DNA of 29,637 nt from JAHEJB01 sp041748175 (GTDB taxonomy: Bacteria > Bacteroidota > Rhodothermia > Rhodothermales > Rubricoccaceae): contig JBGTDU010000111.1 of the NCBI GenBank assembly GCA_041748175.1, forward strand, positions 1 through 29,637, written 5' to 3'. This document shows positions 15,213 to 23,909 of this stretch, in pieces. Within the stretch, counting starts at the first letter, position 1; each line of letters opens with the position of its first letter. Under the pieces are notes generated by a model. It did not search any database, was not told where the DNA came from, and was given only the letters and a program-made list of their open reading frames with translations. The position numbers were made by a program, and so were the translations under genes.

Positions 15213-15383
15213 ATGCCCCAGGCAACATGCAATAAATGCGGGAAGGGAACCGACCTGAAAGGCGGCGCAACCTGCGATCAGGGCTGCTTTGTATGCGCCG
15301 AGTGCCGCGAGAAGCAGACGAGTTCCGGCAACGACACGCACCGTTGCCCGAATTGTGGTGCCGGTGTTCGGCAAACGTATTGA
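15213..15383 (+). CDS. Small eight-cysteine zinc-ribbon protein
   Basis: This 56-residue reading frame, shorter than 60 codons, starts at an ATG at 15213 and ends at TGA 15381-15383. It holds eight cysteines in metal-site spacing: Cys6-x2-Cys9, Cys21-x3-Cys25-x2-Cys28-x2-Cys31, and Cys44-x2-Cys47 preceded by His43. That pattern is most unlikely by chance and predicts at least two bound Zn ions in a ribbon or LIM-like arrangement. The motif CPNCGAG near the end is a typical zinc knuckle. No Shine-Dalgarno or clear promoter is seen, and the neighbours (OmpA-like gene, dnaN) give no functional hint. A RING-like or rubredoxin-like role cannot be told apart. It is called on composition alone. Confidence 0.65.
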   Translation: MPQATCNKCGKGTDLKGGATCDQGCFVCAECREKQTSSGNDTHRCPNCGAGVRQTY

Positions 15384-15706
15384 GAAGGCTGCCTTTTCAG
15401 GCCGGAGGCAGGAAGCTGTTCCACCTCACGACCGGCGATTGCACGGGCGCACTTTCGCAGCGTTGAAGCATCATCGGTGACCTGCCTTGGGGGTCATAGA
15501 ACCTCCCGGCCGAGTTGGAACATTCGGCTGCCTTGATCGCGGACCGAGCCGAGCAGCAACGCGGCACCCACGTGCGCGCGCCGGTTTCCGCCGCGGACTC
15601 CGGCTCAGGTAGAGACGAAAACAGTGCGTAGCTACGCGCTGGGCGCCGCGTATTTCGACCCGCTCAGCCCGAGCGCGCGGTCACTTTTGCGGTGCCCGAG
15701 CTTCCC
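15384..15706. other. Intergenic region downstream of dnaN
   Basis: No gene is supported in these 323 nt between the zinc-ribbon gene and the dnaN stop. A perfect 12-bp palindrome GCGTAGCTACGC lies at 15626-15637; its role is unknown. No hairpin with a T-run was found for dnaN termination. Confidence 0.45.
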
Positions 15707-16855
15707 CTACGCATAGGTGTTCAGCATGACGGGCATGATGAGCATCAGGATCTCCTCGCCATCTTTTTGAACGGCAGGCGTGACCACTCCCGCACGGTTG
15801 GGCGAGGAGAACTCAAAAACAACGTCGTCTGCATCTACGTTGGAGAGCACCTCCGTGAGATAAAGTGCGTTGAACCCGATCTCCATCGGTTCTGCTTCGT
15901 ACTCGCAAAGCACGCGCTCGCGAGCTTCGCTGGCGCGCTCCAGATCCTCGGCCGAGATCGTCAACTCGCCCGATTGGAGGCTCAGGCGAATCTGATGGGT
16001 CATGTTCGACGAGTAGAGGGCAACGCGTTTTACGGCGGCAAGCATCGCATCTCTACTGATCGTGAGCGTGCGGTCATTCTCGATCGGAATGACTGCCTCA
16101 TAGTTCGGATAGGCCTCACTGATCATGCGGCCAAGCACGCGCGTCGCACCAAAGTCGAATTCCACGAAGCGGTCGTCGACACGTAGCGTGCAAGAAACGG
16201 AGTCGTCGGTCACGGCGCGAGCAGCAAGGTTGATTGCCTTGTCGGGCACCACAAAATCAAGGGGCGTGGTTGACTTGATCCCATTCGATTGCAGCTTCAC
16301 AAGGCGATGCCCGTCGGTGGCGACCGCTCGCGTACTCTGCGCGCCCACCTGGAAGAATACGCCCATCATCGCGGGGCGGTGGGCGTCCTTGCTTACCGCG
16401 AACGAGCTCTTCTCAATAGCCCGCTTGATAACAGCTGCCGTCGTCTCGATAGTCTGGGCATTTTCCAGGCTTGGCAGCGCAGGGAAGTCGCTTCCATCAT
16501 GGCCAACCATCTTGTACCGTCCCTGATCCGTCGTCAACTCCACGTTGTGCTCTGGGTCGGATGCAAAGGTGACGGGGAGATCGGGGAGGGCGCGGAGGGT
16601 ATCAAGCAAGCGTTTTGCAGGTACGGCAATCCGGCTTTTTGCATCGGTGCCATTGCTCTCAAACGCAACCTGAAGCCGCTGAATGATCGTGATCTCCAGA
16701 TCCGTGGCTGTCAACACGAGGGTGCCCGAGGCATCCTCGGCGTCGCGATCAAAGAGGATGCACTCCAGAATCGGCAGTGTGCTCTTGTTGGGCACCGCGC
16801 CGCCAGCAATTGTGAGCGCTCTTAGTAACTCAGCGCTGGAGACTGTGAACTTCAT
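15707..16855 (-). CDS. dnaN: DNA polymerase III beta subunit (sliding clamp)
   Basis: This is the 382-residue beta clamp, which forms a dimeric ring on DNA and tethers the polymerase. It is identified by the N-terminal MKFTVSSAELLRAL and by TALPILECILFD-like and ATDLEITI blocks. It is also supported by NYEAVIP in the second half and by the C-terminal LMLIMPVML, which matches the hydrophobic-pocket tail YLVMPMRL of DnaN. Length is within the usual 366-385. The ATG at 16855 is the conserved start; the frame extends upstream, but the extra 31 residues are not DnaN-like. It lies 99 nt after dnaA on the same strand, the standard dnaA-dnaN order. recF, which often follows, is absent: the next leftward gene is the OmpA-like one, far downstream. 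Confidence 0.97.
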   Translation of the reverse strand: MKFTVSSAELLRALTIAGGAVPNKSTLPILECILFDRDAEDASGTLVLTATDLEITIIQRLQVAFESNGTDAKSRIAVPAKRLLDTLRALPDLPVTFASDPEHNVELTTDQGRYKMVGHDGSDFPALPSLENAQTIETTAAVIKRAIEKSSFAVSKDAHRPAMMGVFFQVGAQSTRAVATDGHRLVKLQSNGIKSTTPLDFVVPDKAINLAARAVTDDSVSCTLRVDDRFVEFDFGATRVLGRMISEAYPNYEAVIPIENDRTLTISRDAMLAAVKRVALYSSNMTHQIRLSLQSGELTISAEDLERASEARERVLCEYEAEPMEIGFNALYLTEVLSNVDADDVVFEFSSPNRAGVVTPAVQKDGEEILMLIMPVMLNTYA

Positions 16856-16954
16856 AATCGAGGATGATTGATATTGGGGAGGGGTCGCGAGTCGTCGTGT
16901 CCGTGATGGTGCAAGCAACTCCACGGTGGATACCGTGTTGGAGCCCACACGCTC

Positions 16955-18505
16955 CTAGCGGGTGTGCAGTTCCAGTTTCTTGCGGACGGCATCGACCATC
17001 TCGCGGTAAGCGGCATCCGTGTCGCATTGGTCTTCCACGCTCTGAACGGCGTGGATCACCGTGGAGTGGTCGCGGCCTCCGAAATGAAGGCCGATGGTCT
17101 TGAGTGAGTGGTTCGTAAGGCTTTTCGAGAAGTACATCGAGACCTGCCGAGCCTGGACAACCTCGCGCTTGCGTGTTCGCGCGCGAACCAGGTCCTCCGG
17201 GATCTTGAGGAAATCGCAGGTAACACGCTGGATTTCTTCAACCGTAAGGCTCACGCCGGCTTCAACAATCAGGTCGCGCAATACGCCGCGCGCCATTGCG
17301 AGGTCTATCTCGCCGCCATGCAGGGCAGCGTGTGCCTGCAGCCTTATGAGCGCGCCTTCGAGCTCTCGAATGTTGCTCTTTACATGCGTGGCGATGTAGG
17401 CGAGGACATCGGGGTGGACCTGCGTGCCGGTTTCTTCGGCCAGTCGTTTCAGGATGGCGATGCGCGTTTCAAGCTCGGGCATCTGGACATCGGCCGAGAG
17501 GCCGCACTGAAACCGGCTGATCAGCCGCTCTTCGATGCCAGCGATGTCCTTCGGTGGGCGATCAGCGGATAATATGATTTGCCTACCGGCCTGCTGAAGC
17601 GCGTTGAAGACGTGAAAGAATTCTTCCTGAGTCTTTTCTTTGCCTCCAAAGAACTGTATGTCGTCCACGATCAGGAGGTCGATGTTCCGGTAGAACTGGG
17701 AAAAGTCGCCGGTATTGTTTTCTCTGATCGACCGGACGAAGTCCCCGGTAAACCGCTCGCTGGACACATACATAATTGATTCAGCCGTTCCGTTCTCCAA
17801 AGCGTAGTTCCCGATGGCCTGGATCAGGTGCGTTTTCCCAAGGCCAACCCCTCCATAGATCAGGAAAGGGTTGAACGCTGTAGAGCCGGGGCTCTGTGCG
17901 ATGGCCCAGGCCGCACTCCGCGCGAGTCGGTTGCAGTCGCCTTCTATGAACCGCTCGAAAGTGTAGCCCGAATTCAGATTTGGGTCAACGTCCGGTCTCC
18001 GCACGCCAACCATGGCATGGGGATTAGCATGCTCCGGCAAAACGTACCGGGACGCGCCGAGGCCGCTCACGGCGCTTCCGGTTGGCGGGCGCGGAAAGGG
18101 GTTCTTTCCAAACTGGCCCGGCAGACCCGTAGCCGAAAGCCGTGATGTGTCCATGGTAGGCTCGCCGCTAGCCGGGTCGCGCGCAGGAAGTTGCATGGAC
18201 CCGCCGGCGATGTGCGACCCATCGCCTTCGATCTCTTCCCGTTCGATTACGATATCGTAGAAGAGCCGACCATTCGGGCCCAAGACCTTCGTGATGGTTT
18301 TGCGAAGGAGGCCATGGTAATGCTCCTCCAGCCATTCGTAGTAGAAGCGGCTTGGAAGTTGGACGGTGAGTTTCGATTCGTCGTCCTCCCTGTCCAAAGC
18401 GACAGCGTGAAGGGGTTCAAACCACGTTCGAAAACTCTGACGGTTGATGTTGTCTCGAATGATCTCAAGACACTCATTCCATACCGCGTCGGGTGGGCGG
18501 TCCAT
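16955..18505 (-). CDS. dnaA: Chromosomal replication initiator DnaA
   Basis: This 516-residue protein binds DnaA boxes at oriC and, as an ATP form, melts the origin. Domain I (WNECLEIIRDNI, FRTWFEP) is followed by a long Ser/Pro/Gly domain II (about 100-175). The AAA+ core has Walker A GGVGLGKTHL at 218-227, and a Walker B-type LLIVDDIQFF follows. The C-terminal helix-turn-helix ends in the DnaA signature region GGRDHSTVIHAVQSVE. The ATG at 18505 was chosen because the conserved domain I begins there; an upstream GTG or ATG would add only ~10-23 non-conserved residues. It is upstream of dnaN, and DnaA boxes lie in its 5' region, which implies autoregulation as in other bacteria. Confidence 0.97.
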   Translation of the reverse strand: MDRPPDAVWNECLEIIRDNINRQSFRTWFEPLHAVALDREDDESKLTVQLPSRFYYEWLEEHYHGLLRKTITKVLGPNGRLFYDIVIEREEIEGDGSHIAGGSMQLPARDPASGEPTMDTSRLSATGLPGQFGKNPFPRPPTGSAVSGLGASRYVLPEHANPHAMVGVRRPDVDPNLNSGYTFERFIEGDCNRLARSAAWAIAQSPGSTAFNPFLIYGGVGLGKTHLIQAIGNYALENGTAESIMYVSSERFTGDFVRSIRENNTGDFSQFYRNIDLLIVDDIQFFGGKEKTQEEFFHVFNALQQAGRQIILSADRPPKDIAGIEERLISRFQCGLSADVQMPELETRIAILKRLAEETGTQVHPDVLAYIATHVKSNIRELEGALIRLQAHAALHGGEIDLAMARGVLRDLIVEAGVSLTVEEIQRVTCDFLKIPEDLVRARTRKREVVQARQVSMYFSKSLTNHSLKTIGLHFGGRDHSTVIHAVQSVEDQCDTDAAYREMVDAVRKKLELHTR

Positions 18506-19104
18506 GGGTTTGGGCACGGTCAAAACGTTGAGAGATGGCCCTGCGAGAGACGCCCCAAGCCCCTGTGCGAACAATCGGCTTCGGCCAATTATTCACCACG
18601 TTGTCCACATCCACGCGTGAATTCCCTAGCGAATTGAGAGCGGAGCGGCCCCAGACGGCACCGCCATCGTCACTCGTCTATACACCGGTTGTCCACAGCA
18701 TTGAAAACAAGGAAAAGTGATTGTGTTGAAAGGGATTGAGCAGGCGGCGACGACGAAATGTGACGAACCTCACCCCATCGCGCAGGACGAAGAAAAGGCA
18801 TTGCGCGCCGCACCCAAACTTTATTCGCCGACTTGTCCACACCTTGTGAACATCCCGCGCCGACGTGCGAGGAGGTCGCGTCCAGCCCTGCTGGTGAAAG
18901 CCTTCGGCCTCGCCAACACTGTGATGGTAACAACTGCGTAACAGAGGAGCAAGGCAGTCGGGCCATGAATTTCCAACATCGTGTGCAGACCCTTCAAAGG
19001 CTTGCCGGAGGCGCGATTTCCGGCGTAGTTTTATTTCGATTCTTCAAGACGTTCCTTGATCACTTCGCCTCGCCGTCTTCTCCTAACGGTCCTCGCGTCT
19101 CGCC
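18506..19104. other. oriC: Probable chromosomal origin region oriC with DnaA boxes
   Basis: This 599-nt gap between leftward dnaA and the rightward yceD has no supported gene. It carries three exact TTGTCCACA DnaA boxes on the plus strand at 18601-18609, 18689-18697 and 18833-18841 (one mismatch to TTATCCACA). A weaker TTATTCACC lies at 18589-18597. An AT-rich purine stretch follows the second box (about 18700-18730) and could be the unwinding element. TTGTCCACA is the usual box form in GC-rich bacteria. Position next to dnaA and away from any operon fits oriC. GC skew was not computed. Confidence 0.75.
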
Positions 19105-19602
19105 ATGCTTCGTGTAGAACTTTCCTCTCTTGATGAAGGCCACCACGAACTTGCGTTTGCTCCGGCGGCCGAGGAGCTAGGATTGGATCCATCGATCTTT
19201 GGCGAGGTCGTGGTCCATCTCCGATTGAACGTTGCCAAGCGACGCGTTGTGGCTTCATTTGATGTCAGCAGTTTAGCGACACTCGAATGCGACCGGACCC
19301 TCGTATTGTACCAACAGCCGTTGCATGGAAATCATTCTATCGTGTTCCTCCCGGCTGAGCACATCGCCGCGGATTCCGAGGAGGATGGCCTCCGGGCACT
19401 CCCCGAATCGGAAACTGAAATTGACCTCACGGCAGCCGTTCGCGATACACTGATGCTGTCGATTCCGCTCCGTCGTGTTGCGCCGGATGCGGAGGAAACA
19501 GAAATCAACACCTCATTCGGAGACCCTCAGTCACTCGAAGACCCCCGAGTCGATCACCGATGGGACGCCTTGCGTAAGTTGCGCGCCGAAAGTTCCAATT
19601 GA
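19105..19602 (+). CDS. YceD / DUF177 family protein
   Basis: This 165-residue protein belongs to the DUF177 family, found immediately before rpmF in most bacteria and linked to 23S rRNA accumulation; its molecular role is unresolved. It has the family layout: an N-terminal beta region, a central Cys-containing strand (ECDRTLVLY, Cys62), an acidic stretch around 120-150 and the C-terminal DHRWDALRKL. Many members have a CxxC pair at the central site; here the second position (65) is Thr, so a metal-binding ribbon is not complete. The ATG at 19105 is the first in frame, and rpmF starts 46 nt after the stop. The gene faces away from oriC. Confidence 0.88.
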   Translation: MLRVELSSLDEGHHELAFAPAAEELGLDPSIFGEVVVHLRLNVAKRRVVASFDVSSLATLECDRTLVLYQQPLHGNHSIVFLPAEHIAADSEEDGLRALPESETEIDLTAAVRDTLMLSIPLRRVAPDAEETEINTSFGDPQSLEDPRVDHRWDALRKLRAESSN

Positions 19603-19648
19603 ATCATTGCCCCGAAGGGGCGGTGTCAGACCCTACCAGCTACCTTTA

Positions 19649-19837
19649 ATGGCCCATCCAAAGCGCAGACACTCTAAAGCTCGTACGGCAACACGTCGCT
19701 CCCAATACAAGGTGCGCGCTGTTCCTACAACCCACTCCTGCACAAACTGTGGCAATGCAAAGTTGCTCCATCGTGCGTGCCCGACCTGTGGGCACTATCG
19801 CGGACGCGTCGTCGTCGAACGTCCGGACTACGTGTAG
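19649..19837 (+). CDS. rpmF: 50S ribosomal protein L32
   Basis: This 62-residue basic protein is a component of the large ribosomal subunit near the peptidyl-transferase exit side. The N-terminus AHPKRRHSKARTATRRS is the classic L32 opening. Four zinc-binding cysteines, Cys31-x2-Cys34 and Cys44-x2-Cys47, mark the Zn-containing (C+) form of L32 rather than the Cys-free paralogue. The ATG at 19649 has no clear Shine-Dalgarno, as is common in this window. It follows yceD by 46 nt and precedes plsX by 192 nt, the conserved yceD-rpmF-plsX order. Confidence 0.98.
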   Translation: MAHPKRRHSKARTATRRSQYKVRAVPTTHSCTNCGNAKLLHRACPTCGHYRGRVVVERPDYV

Positions 19838-20029
19838 CGGCGGTCCAGGCTTACTACTTCGACAGTAGAGCCGATCGGGGATCGGAGAGGTCGGCTTGCC
19901 TCCGTCGGGGCAGGGTGCCAAACCACCCCAACCGTATCTTGGCTTCGTCTATCGATTGGGAAGAAGGCACCGCGCACAAACCGGGGCACCCGAATCGAGC
20001 ATTTCAGCTTTTCAACGGAACTTCCGCAT

Positions 20030-21034
20030 ATGGCAACCCGAGTGGCCGTTGACGCGATGGGAGGCGACGACGCTCCCGGAGTGGTTGTGGAGGGCGCAAT
20101 CCGCGCAGCGCGCCACGCCCCCGAAAGAGTCCACCTCCTTCTCTTCGGGCCGGAAGACCGGGTGAAGACCGAAGTTGATGGGCACGACACGGATGGATTG
20201 AGCGTCGAAATCATGCATGCCCCCGATGTGATCGGGATGGGCGAGAGCCCATCGATGGCCCTGAAGACAAAAGCGAACTCGTCGATCCATCTTGGTCTCG
20301 GTGCCGTCAAGAAGGGCCGCGCTGACGCGTTCGTGTCCGCGGGAAATACGGGAGCCGTAATGGCCGGCGCCCTGTTCATTTGCGGCCGTCTGCCCGGCGT
20401 GCATCGGCCTGGACTCCCCGGCTACTTTCCGACGCCAACAGGCACGGCTCTGGTAGTTGATGTAGGCGCAAATGTGGATGTAAAGCCCGAGCACATCGTG
20501 CAGTTCGCGCAGATGGGCCGCATCTTCGCCCAGCGTGTCTTTGGCGTTGAGGATCCGACGGTTGCACTTATCAATGTTGGCGAGGAACGCGGGAAGGGCA
20601 CGGAAGTCGTCAAGGAAGCCTTCGAACTCCTGGAGGCCGTTCAGGGCCTCAATTTCATCGGCAACATTGAAGGCCGGGATCTCTTCAACCACAAAGCCGA
20701 TGTTGCCGTCTGTGACGGGTTCGTTGGCAACGCGCTCCTGAAACTCGGCGAGAGCTTCGCGACCGTGCTTCCGAAGTTGATTCGCAACGAGATGGGTAGA
20801 CAAGGCCTTGGTAGCGCCGAGGCAGAACTCGTCGGGCGCGTTTTGAAGGGCGCACTTGCACCTTTCAATTACGAAAACTTCGGGGCCGTGCCTTTGCTGG
20901 GGGTTGATGGGAACGTGCTCATCGGCCACGGCGGCTCGACGCCTCGTGCCGTCGAGCAGATGATCTACCGAGCTTGCGAGGTCGTGGAGCAAAACGTAAC
21001 CGGCAGCATCGCCGAGGCATTGAGCGAGCGGTAG
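20030..21034 (+). CDS. plsX: Phosphate acyltransferase PlsX
   Basis: This 334-residue enzyme converts acyl-ACP to acyl-phosphate, the first step of the PlsX/PlsY route to lysophosphatidic acid. The opening RVAVDAMGGDDAPGVVVEGA, the SAGNTGAVMAGAL block, DVGANVDVKPEHIVQFA and the VCDGFVGNALLK region are diagnostic. Length is standard for the family. The ATG at 20030 has no strong Shine-Dalgarno. It begins the lipid cluster plsX-fabH-fabD-fabG, which shares orientation and short gaps, so a common transcript is likely. plsY is not in the window. Confidence 0.97.
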   Translation: MATRVAVDAMGGDDAPGVVVEGAIRAARHAPERVHLLLFGPEDRVKTEVDGHDTDGLSVEIMHAPDVIGMGESPSMALKTKANSSIHLGLGAVKKGRADAFVSAGNTGAVMAGALFICGRLPGVHRPGLPGYFPTPTGTALVVDVGANVDVKPEHIVQFAQMGRIFAQRVFGVEDPTVALINVGEERGKGTEVVKEAFELLEAVQGLNFIGNIEGRDLFNHKADVAVCDGFVGNALLKLGESFATVLPKLIRNEMGRQGLGSAEAELVGRVLKGALAPFNYENFGAVPLLGVDGNVLIGHGGSTPRAVEQMIYRACEVVEQNVTGSIAEALSER

Positions 21035-21093
21035 TACGTTGCCGCTACTTTGTGGCGTACATCGATAAGCAGCCTCCGCCCCAACGATACCTC

Positions 21094-22134
21094 ATGAACC
21101 CAACTGCCGCCATCACCGCCATCGGCCACTATCTCCCCGAGGATAGGCTCACAAACGCAGACCTCGAGAAATTGGTGGACACGTCCGACGAGTGGATTCG
21201 GTCGAGATCGGGAATAGTTGAGCGGCGCATCCTCCGCGACCCCGACAAGGCCACCGCCTTCATGGCGTCGGAGGCAACGAAGGAGCTGCTTGCAAAGCGA
21301 GGGATCGGCGCTGACGAAATCGACTGCATCATCGTGGCCACCGTAACGCCAGATATGATGTTTCCGGCAACCGCTTGCCTCGTTCAACACGAGATCGGAG
21401 CGTCAAAAGCGTGGGGCTTCGATCTCTCCGCTGCCTGTAGCGGGTTCCTCTATGCGCTGAACACGGGCGCAAAGTTTATCGAATCGGGCAAGCACAGCAA
21501 GGTTCTCGTGATCGGGGCGGACACGATGAGCCGAATTGTTGACTACACGGATCGGACGATTTGCGTTCTGTTTGGTGATGGCGCTGGAGCCGTGCTACTC
21601 GAACCCTCGACGGATGGCTACGGCGTTCTGGATTCGGTGGAGCAGATAGACGGATCGGGTGGTGCGTTCCTAAACCAGAAGGGCGGCGGGAGCCTTCATC
21701 CCGCCACTCATGAGACGGTTGAAAGCCGCTGGCACTACGCGAGGCAGGAAGGGCGGCAGGTATTCAAACACGCGGTCGTTGGGATGGCAGACGCGGCCGT
21801 CGAGATCATGGAGCGCAACAATCTCACGGCTGAGGATGTGCGGTATCTCGTTCCCCACCAGGCCAACCTTCGCATCATCGATGCGACGACGAGGCGAATG
21901 GGCATCGATTCGGATAAGGTGATGCTCAACATCCAGAGGTACGGGAACACGACGTCGGGCACTCTCCCGCTTTGTTTGCACGATTGGGAATCTGAATTGC
22001 GCCGAGGTGACAATCTGGTTCTCGCGGCTTTTGGCGGCGGTTTTACGTGGGGTTCCATCTATCTGAAGTGGGCTTACGATGGCGCGTCGGTGGCGCGAAC
22101 CAGCCTTCAGGATTTAGAAGCACAAACTATTTAG
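21094..22134 (+). CDS. fabH: 3-oxoacyl-ACP synthase III (FabH)
   Basis: FabH condenses acetyl-CoA (or branched primer) with malonyl-ACP to start fatty-acid synthesis. The protein is 346 residues with a full Cys-His-Asn triad: Cys115 in DLSAACSGF, His in VPHQANLRII and Asn in YGNTTSGTLPL. The N-terminal ITAIGHYLPEDRLTN and DTSDEWIRSRSGI blocks are typical. The ATG at 21094 was chosen because the upstream in-frame extension overlaps the end of plsX and is not FabH-like. It is 59 nt after plsX and 5 nt before fabD. Confidence 0.97.
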   Translation: MNPTAAITAIGHYLPEDRLTNADLEKLVDTSDEWIRSRSGIVERRILRDPDKATAFMASEATKELLAKRGIGADEIDCIIVATVTPDMMFPATACLVQHEIGASKAWGFDLSAACSGFLYALNTGAKFIESGKHSKVLVIGADTMSRIVDYTDRTICVLFGDGAGAVLLEPSTDGYGVLDSVEQIDGSGGAFLNQKGGGSLHPATHETVESRWHYARQEGRQVFKHAVVGMADAAVEIMERNNLTAEDVRYLVPHQANLRIIDATTRRMGIDSDKVMLNIQRYGNTTSGTLPLCLHDWESELRRGDNLVLAAFGGGFTWGSIYLKWAYDGASVARTSLQDLEAQTI

Positions 22135-22139
22135 TAAAA

Positions 22140-23072
22140 ATGAAGGCCGCTTTTCTATTCCCAGGACAGGGATCCCAGAAGCCCGGAATGGGCGCCGACC
22201 TCTACGCACATTTCCCTGCTGCGCGTGGCCGTTTTGAGGAAGCCAACGACGTGCTGGGGTTTTCGCTCTCTGAGATCATGTTTTCGGATGCGGAGGATGC
22301 CGCAGAGCGACTTAAGCAAACGGAAATCACGCAGCCCGCGCTCTACGTCCATAGCCTTGCGGCATTCGCCGTGTTTAATGTGAAGGGTTTTGAGCCGGGC
22401 ATGGCGGCCGGCCACAGCCTTGGTGAGTTCAGCGCGTTGGCGGCGACTGGTGCACTCTCCTTCGCAGACGGCCTTCGCGCCGTTCGCCGCCGCGGCAAAC
22501 TGATGGCACAAGCCGGAGAAATTCGCCCGGGCGCAATGGCGGCTGTTCTAGGTCTCGATGACGACGTGTTGGATCAGATTTGTTTTGCCGCTTCCGAAGA
22601 AGGTGATGTCGCCGTCCCGGCCAACTACAACTCGCCGGGGCAGGTCGTGATTTCGGGAGATCGCGGCGCCGTGCATCGAGCTGCTGAGGCCGCGAAGCAG
22701 GCTGGTGCCAGCCGAGTACTTCCCCTACCGGTCAGCGGCGCATTTCATTCTCCACTGATGGCGTACGCGGTTGAGGGTCTCGCCGAAGCATTGCATGCAC
22801 TCGAGATCCACATTCCCAGTTGCCCGGTTTATCTGAACGTAACTGCGCAGCCAACGACCGATCCGGTCGAAATCCGCCAGCGTTTGTTGGACCAGTTGAC
22901 TTCGCCCGTTCGATGGGCGCAAACGCTGGAGAAGATGAACGCCGACGGGGCCGACCGTTTCGTGGAGGTTGGTTCGGGGAATGTTCTGTCCGGTCTCGTC
23001 AAGCGGACGCTCGGGCGGGAAATAGAAACCGCTCAGGCGGGGACGACAGAAGACATCGAACAATTCGGGTAG
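22140..23072 (+). CDS. fabD: Malonyl-CoA:ACP S-malonyltransferase (FabD)
   Basis: FabD loads malonyl groups from CoA to acyl carrier protein. The 310-residue protein opens with AFLFPGQGSQKPGMG. The catalytic serine is in GHSLGEFSAL (Ser93). The second catalytic His is in the PVSGAFHSPLM region and the substrate-binding Arg in the usual central block. The ATG at 22140 sits 5 nt after the fabH stop in an A-rich context; the longer in-frame start would overlap fabH by ~90 nt. Tight spacing suggests coupling to fabH. Confidence 0.97.
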   Translation: MKAAFLFPGQGSQKPGMGADLYAHFPAARGRFEEANDVLGFSLSEIMFSDAEDAAERLKQTEITQPALYVHSLAAFAVFNVKGFEPGMAAGHSLGEFSALAATGALSFADGLRAVRRRGKLMAQAGEIRPGAMAAVLGLDDDVLDQICFAASEEGDVAVPANYNSPGQVVISGDRGAVHRAAEAAKQAGASRVLPLPVSGAFHSPLMAYAVEGLAEALHALEIHIPSCPVYLNVTAQPTTDPVEIRQRLLDQLTSPVRWAQTLEKMNADGADRFVEVGSGNVLSGLVKRTLGREIETAQAGTTEDIEQFG

Positions 23073-23073
23073 C

Positions 23074-23091
23074 GGCGAGATCTATCTCGCC
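23074..23091. repeat. Inverted repeat in fabD-fabG gap
   Basis: GGCGAGAT and ATCTCGCC form a perfect 8-bp inverted repeat around CT, 2 nt after the fabD stop. There is no T-run, so it is not a standard terminator. It could be an operator or an mRNA-processing hairpin between the two genes. Confidence 0.3.
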
Positions 23092-23149
23092 CCTACAAAC
23101 CTTCCGTACGGGCGTATCGCCACGCGCCCCTTCAATATTATCGGCGCCC

Positions 23150-23899
23150 ATGACTCTCGACCTCACAGGAAAAACAGCCCTTGTAACCGGCGGAACCCGC
23201 GGCATAGGCCGTGCGATCGTCGAAGCCGTTGCGGAGGCCGGGGCGAAGGTCGCGTTTACCTATCGGTCTTCGTCGGAGACCGCCGACGCCCTCAAAGCAG
23301 AATTGGAAGGCAAAGGCTGCGAATGTCTCGCCGTTCAAGGTGACGCCGCCGATGCCGCGCACGCCGAAGAAACCGTGCAAGCCGTTGTCAATGCCTGGGG
23401 ATCGATTGACATCCTGGTCAACAACGCGGGGATCACGCGCGACACGTTGATGATCCGGATGAGTGAAGAGGATTGGGACGCCGTCCTCGACACGAACCTG
23501 AAGAGCGTCTTCAACTTCTGTAAGGCCGCCTACCGCCCGATGATGAAGCAGCGGAGTGGTAGCATCATCAACATTTCCTCCGTCGTTGGCGTTACGGGCA
23601 ATGCCGGACAGGCGAATTACGCTGCCTCCAAGGCGGGTATGATCGGTTTTACCAAGAGTCTCGCCCGCGAGCTTGGCGGACGGGGTGTCCGAGCCAATGT
23701 GGTTGCTCCCGGCTATATCGCGACGGCCATGACGTCCGAACTGAACGACGATGTTCGCGAAGCGCTGATGGGCTCCATCCCACTCAAACGATTGGGCAAC
23801 CCGAAAGACATTGCGATGGCTGTGGCTTTCCTCGCGTCCGACGCAGCTACCTACATCACCGGCCACACGCTTCACGTGGATGGCGGGATGGCGATGTAG
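23150..23899 (+). CDS. fabG: 3-oxoacyl-ACP reductase (FabG)
   Basis: FabG reduces 3-oxoacyl-ACP with NADPH. The 249-residue protein is a classical short-chain dehydrogenase: TGGTRGIG at 13-20, NNAG at 91-94 and the catalytic Ser144-Tyr157-x3-Lys161. The PGYIATAMT block and C-terminal GHTLHVDGGMAM end are FabG-typical. The ATG at 23150 is 77 nt after fabD; the longer frame begins inside fabD and is not FabG. A short perfect inverted repeat (GGCGAGAT-CT-ATCTCGCC) lies at 23074-23091 in the gap. In most clusters acpP and fabF follow; here they do not. Confidence 0.96.
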   Translation: MTLDLTGKTALVTGGTRGIGRAIVEAVAEAGAKVAFTYRSSSETADALKAELEGKGCECLAVQGDAADAAHAEETVQAVVNAWGSIDILVNNAGITRDTLMIRMSEEDWDAVLDTNLKSVFNFCKAAYRPMMKQRSGSIINISSVVGVTGNAGQANYAASKAGMIGFTKSLARELGGRGVRANVVAPGYIATAMTSELNDDVREALMGSIPLKRLGNPKDIAMAVAFLASDAATYITGHTLHVDGGMAM

Positions 23900-23909
23900 A
23901 CCGAACCAC

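Noticed and set aside
15626..15637. 12-bp palindrome GCGTAGCTACGC as a regulatory site
   Set aside because: Perfect but short and isolated, with no nearby start or second copy. Kept only as a note.
18819..18850. Further DnaA boxes (TTATTCGCC, TGTGAACAT)
   Set aside because: Only about 6 of 9 positions match, so they are not counted as boxes.
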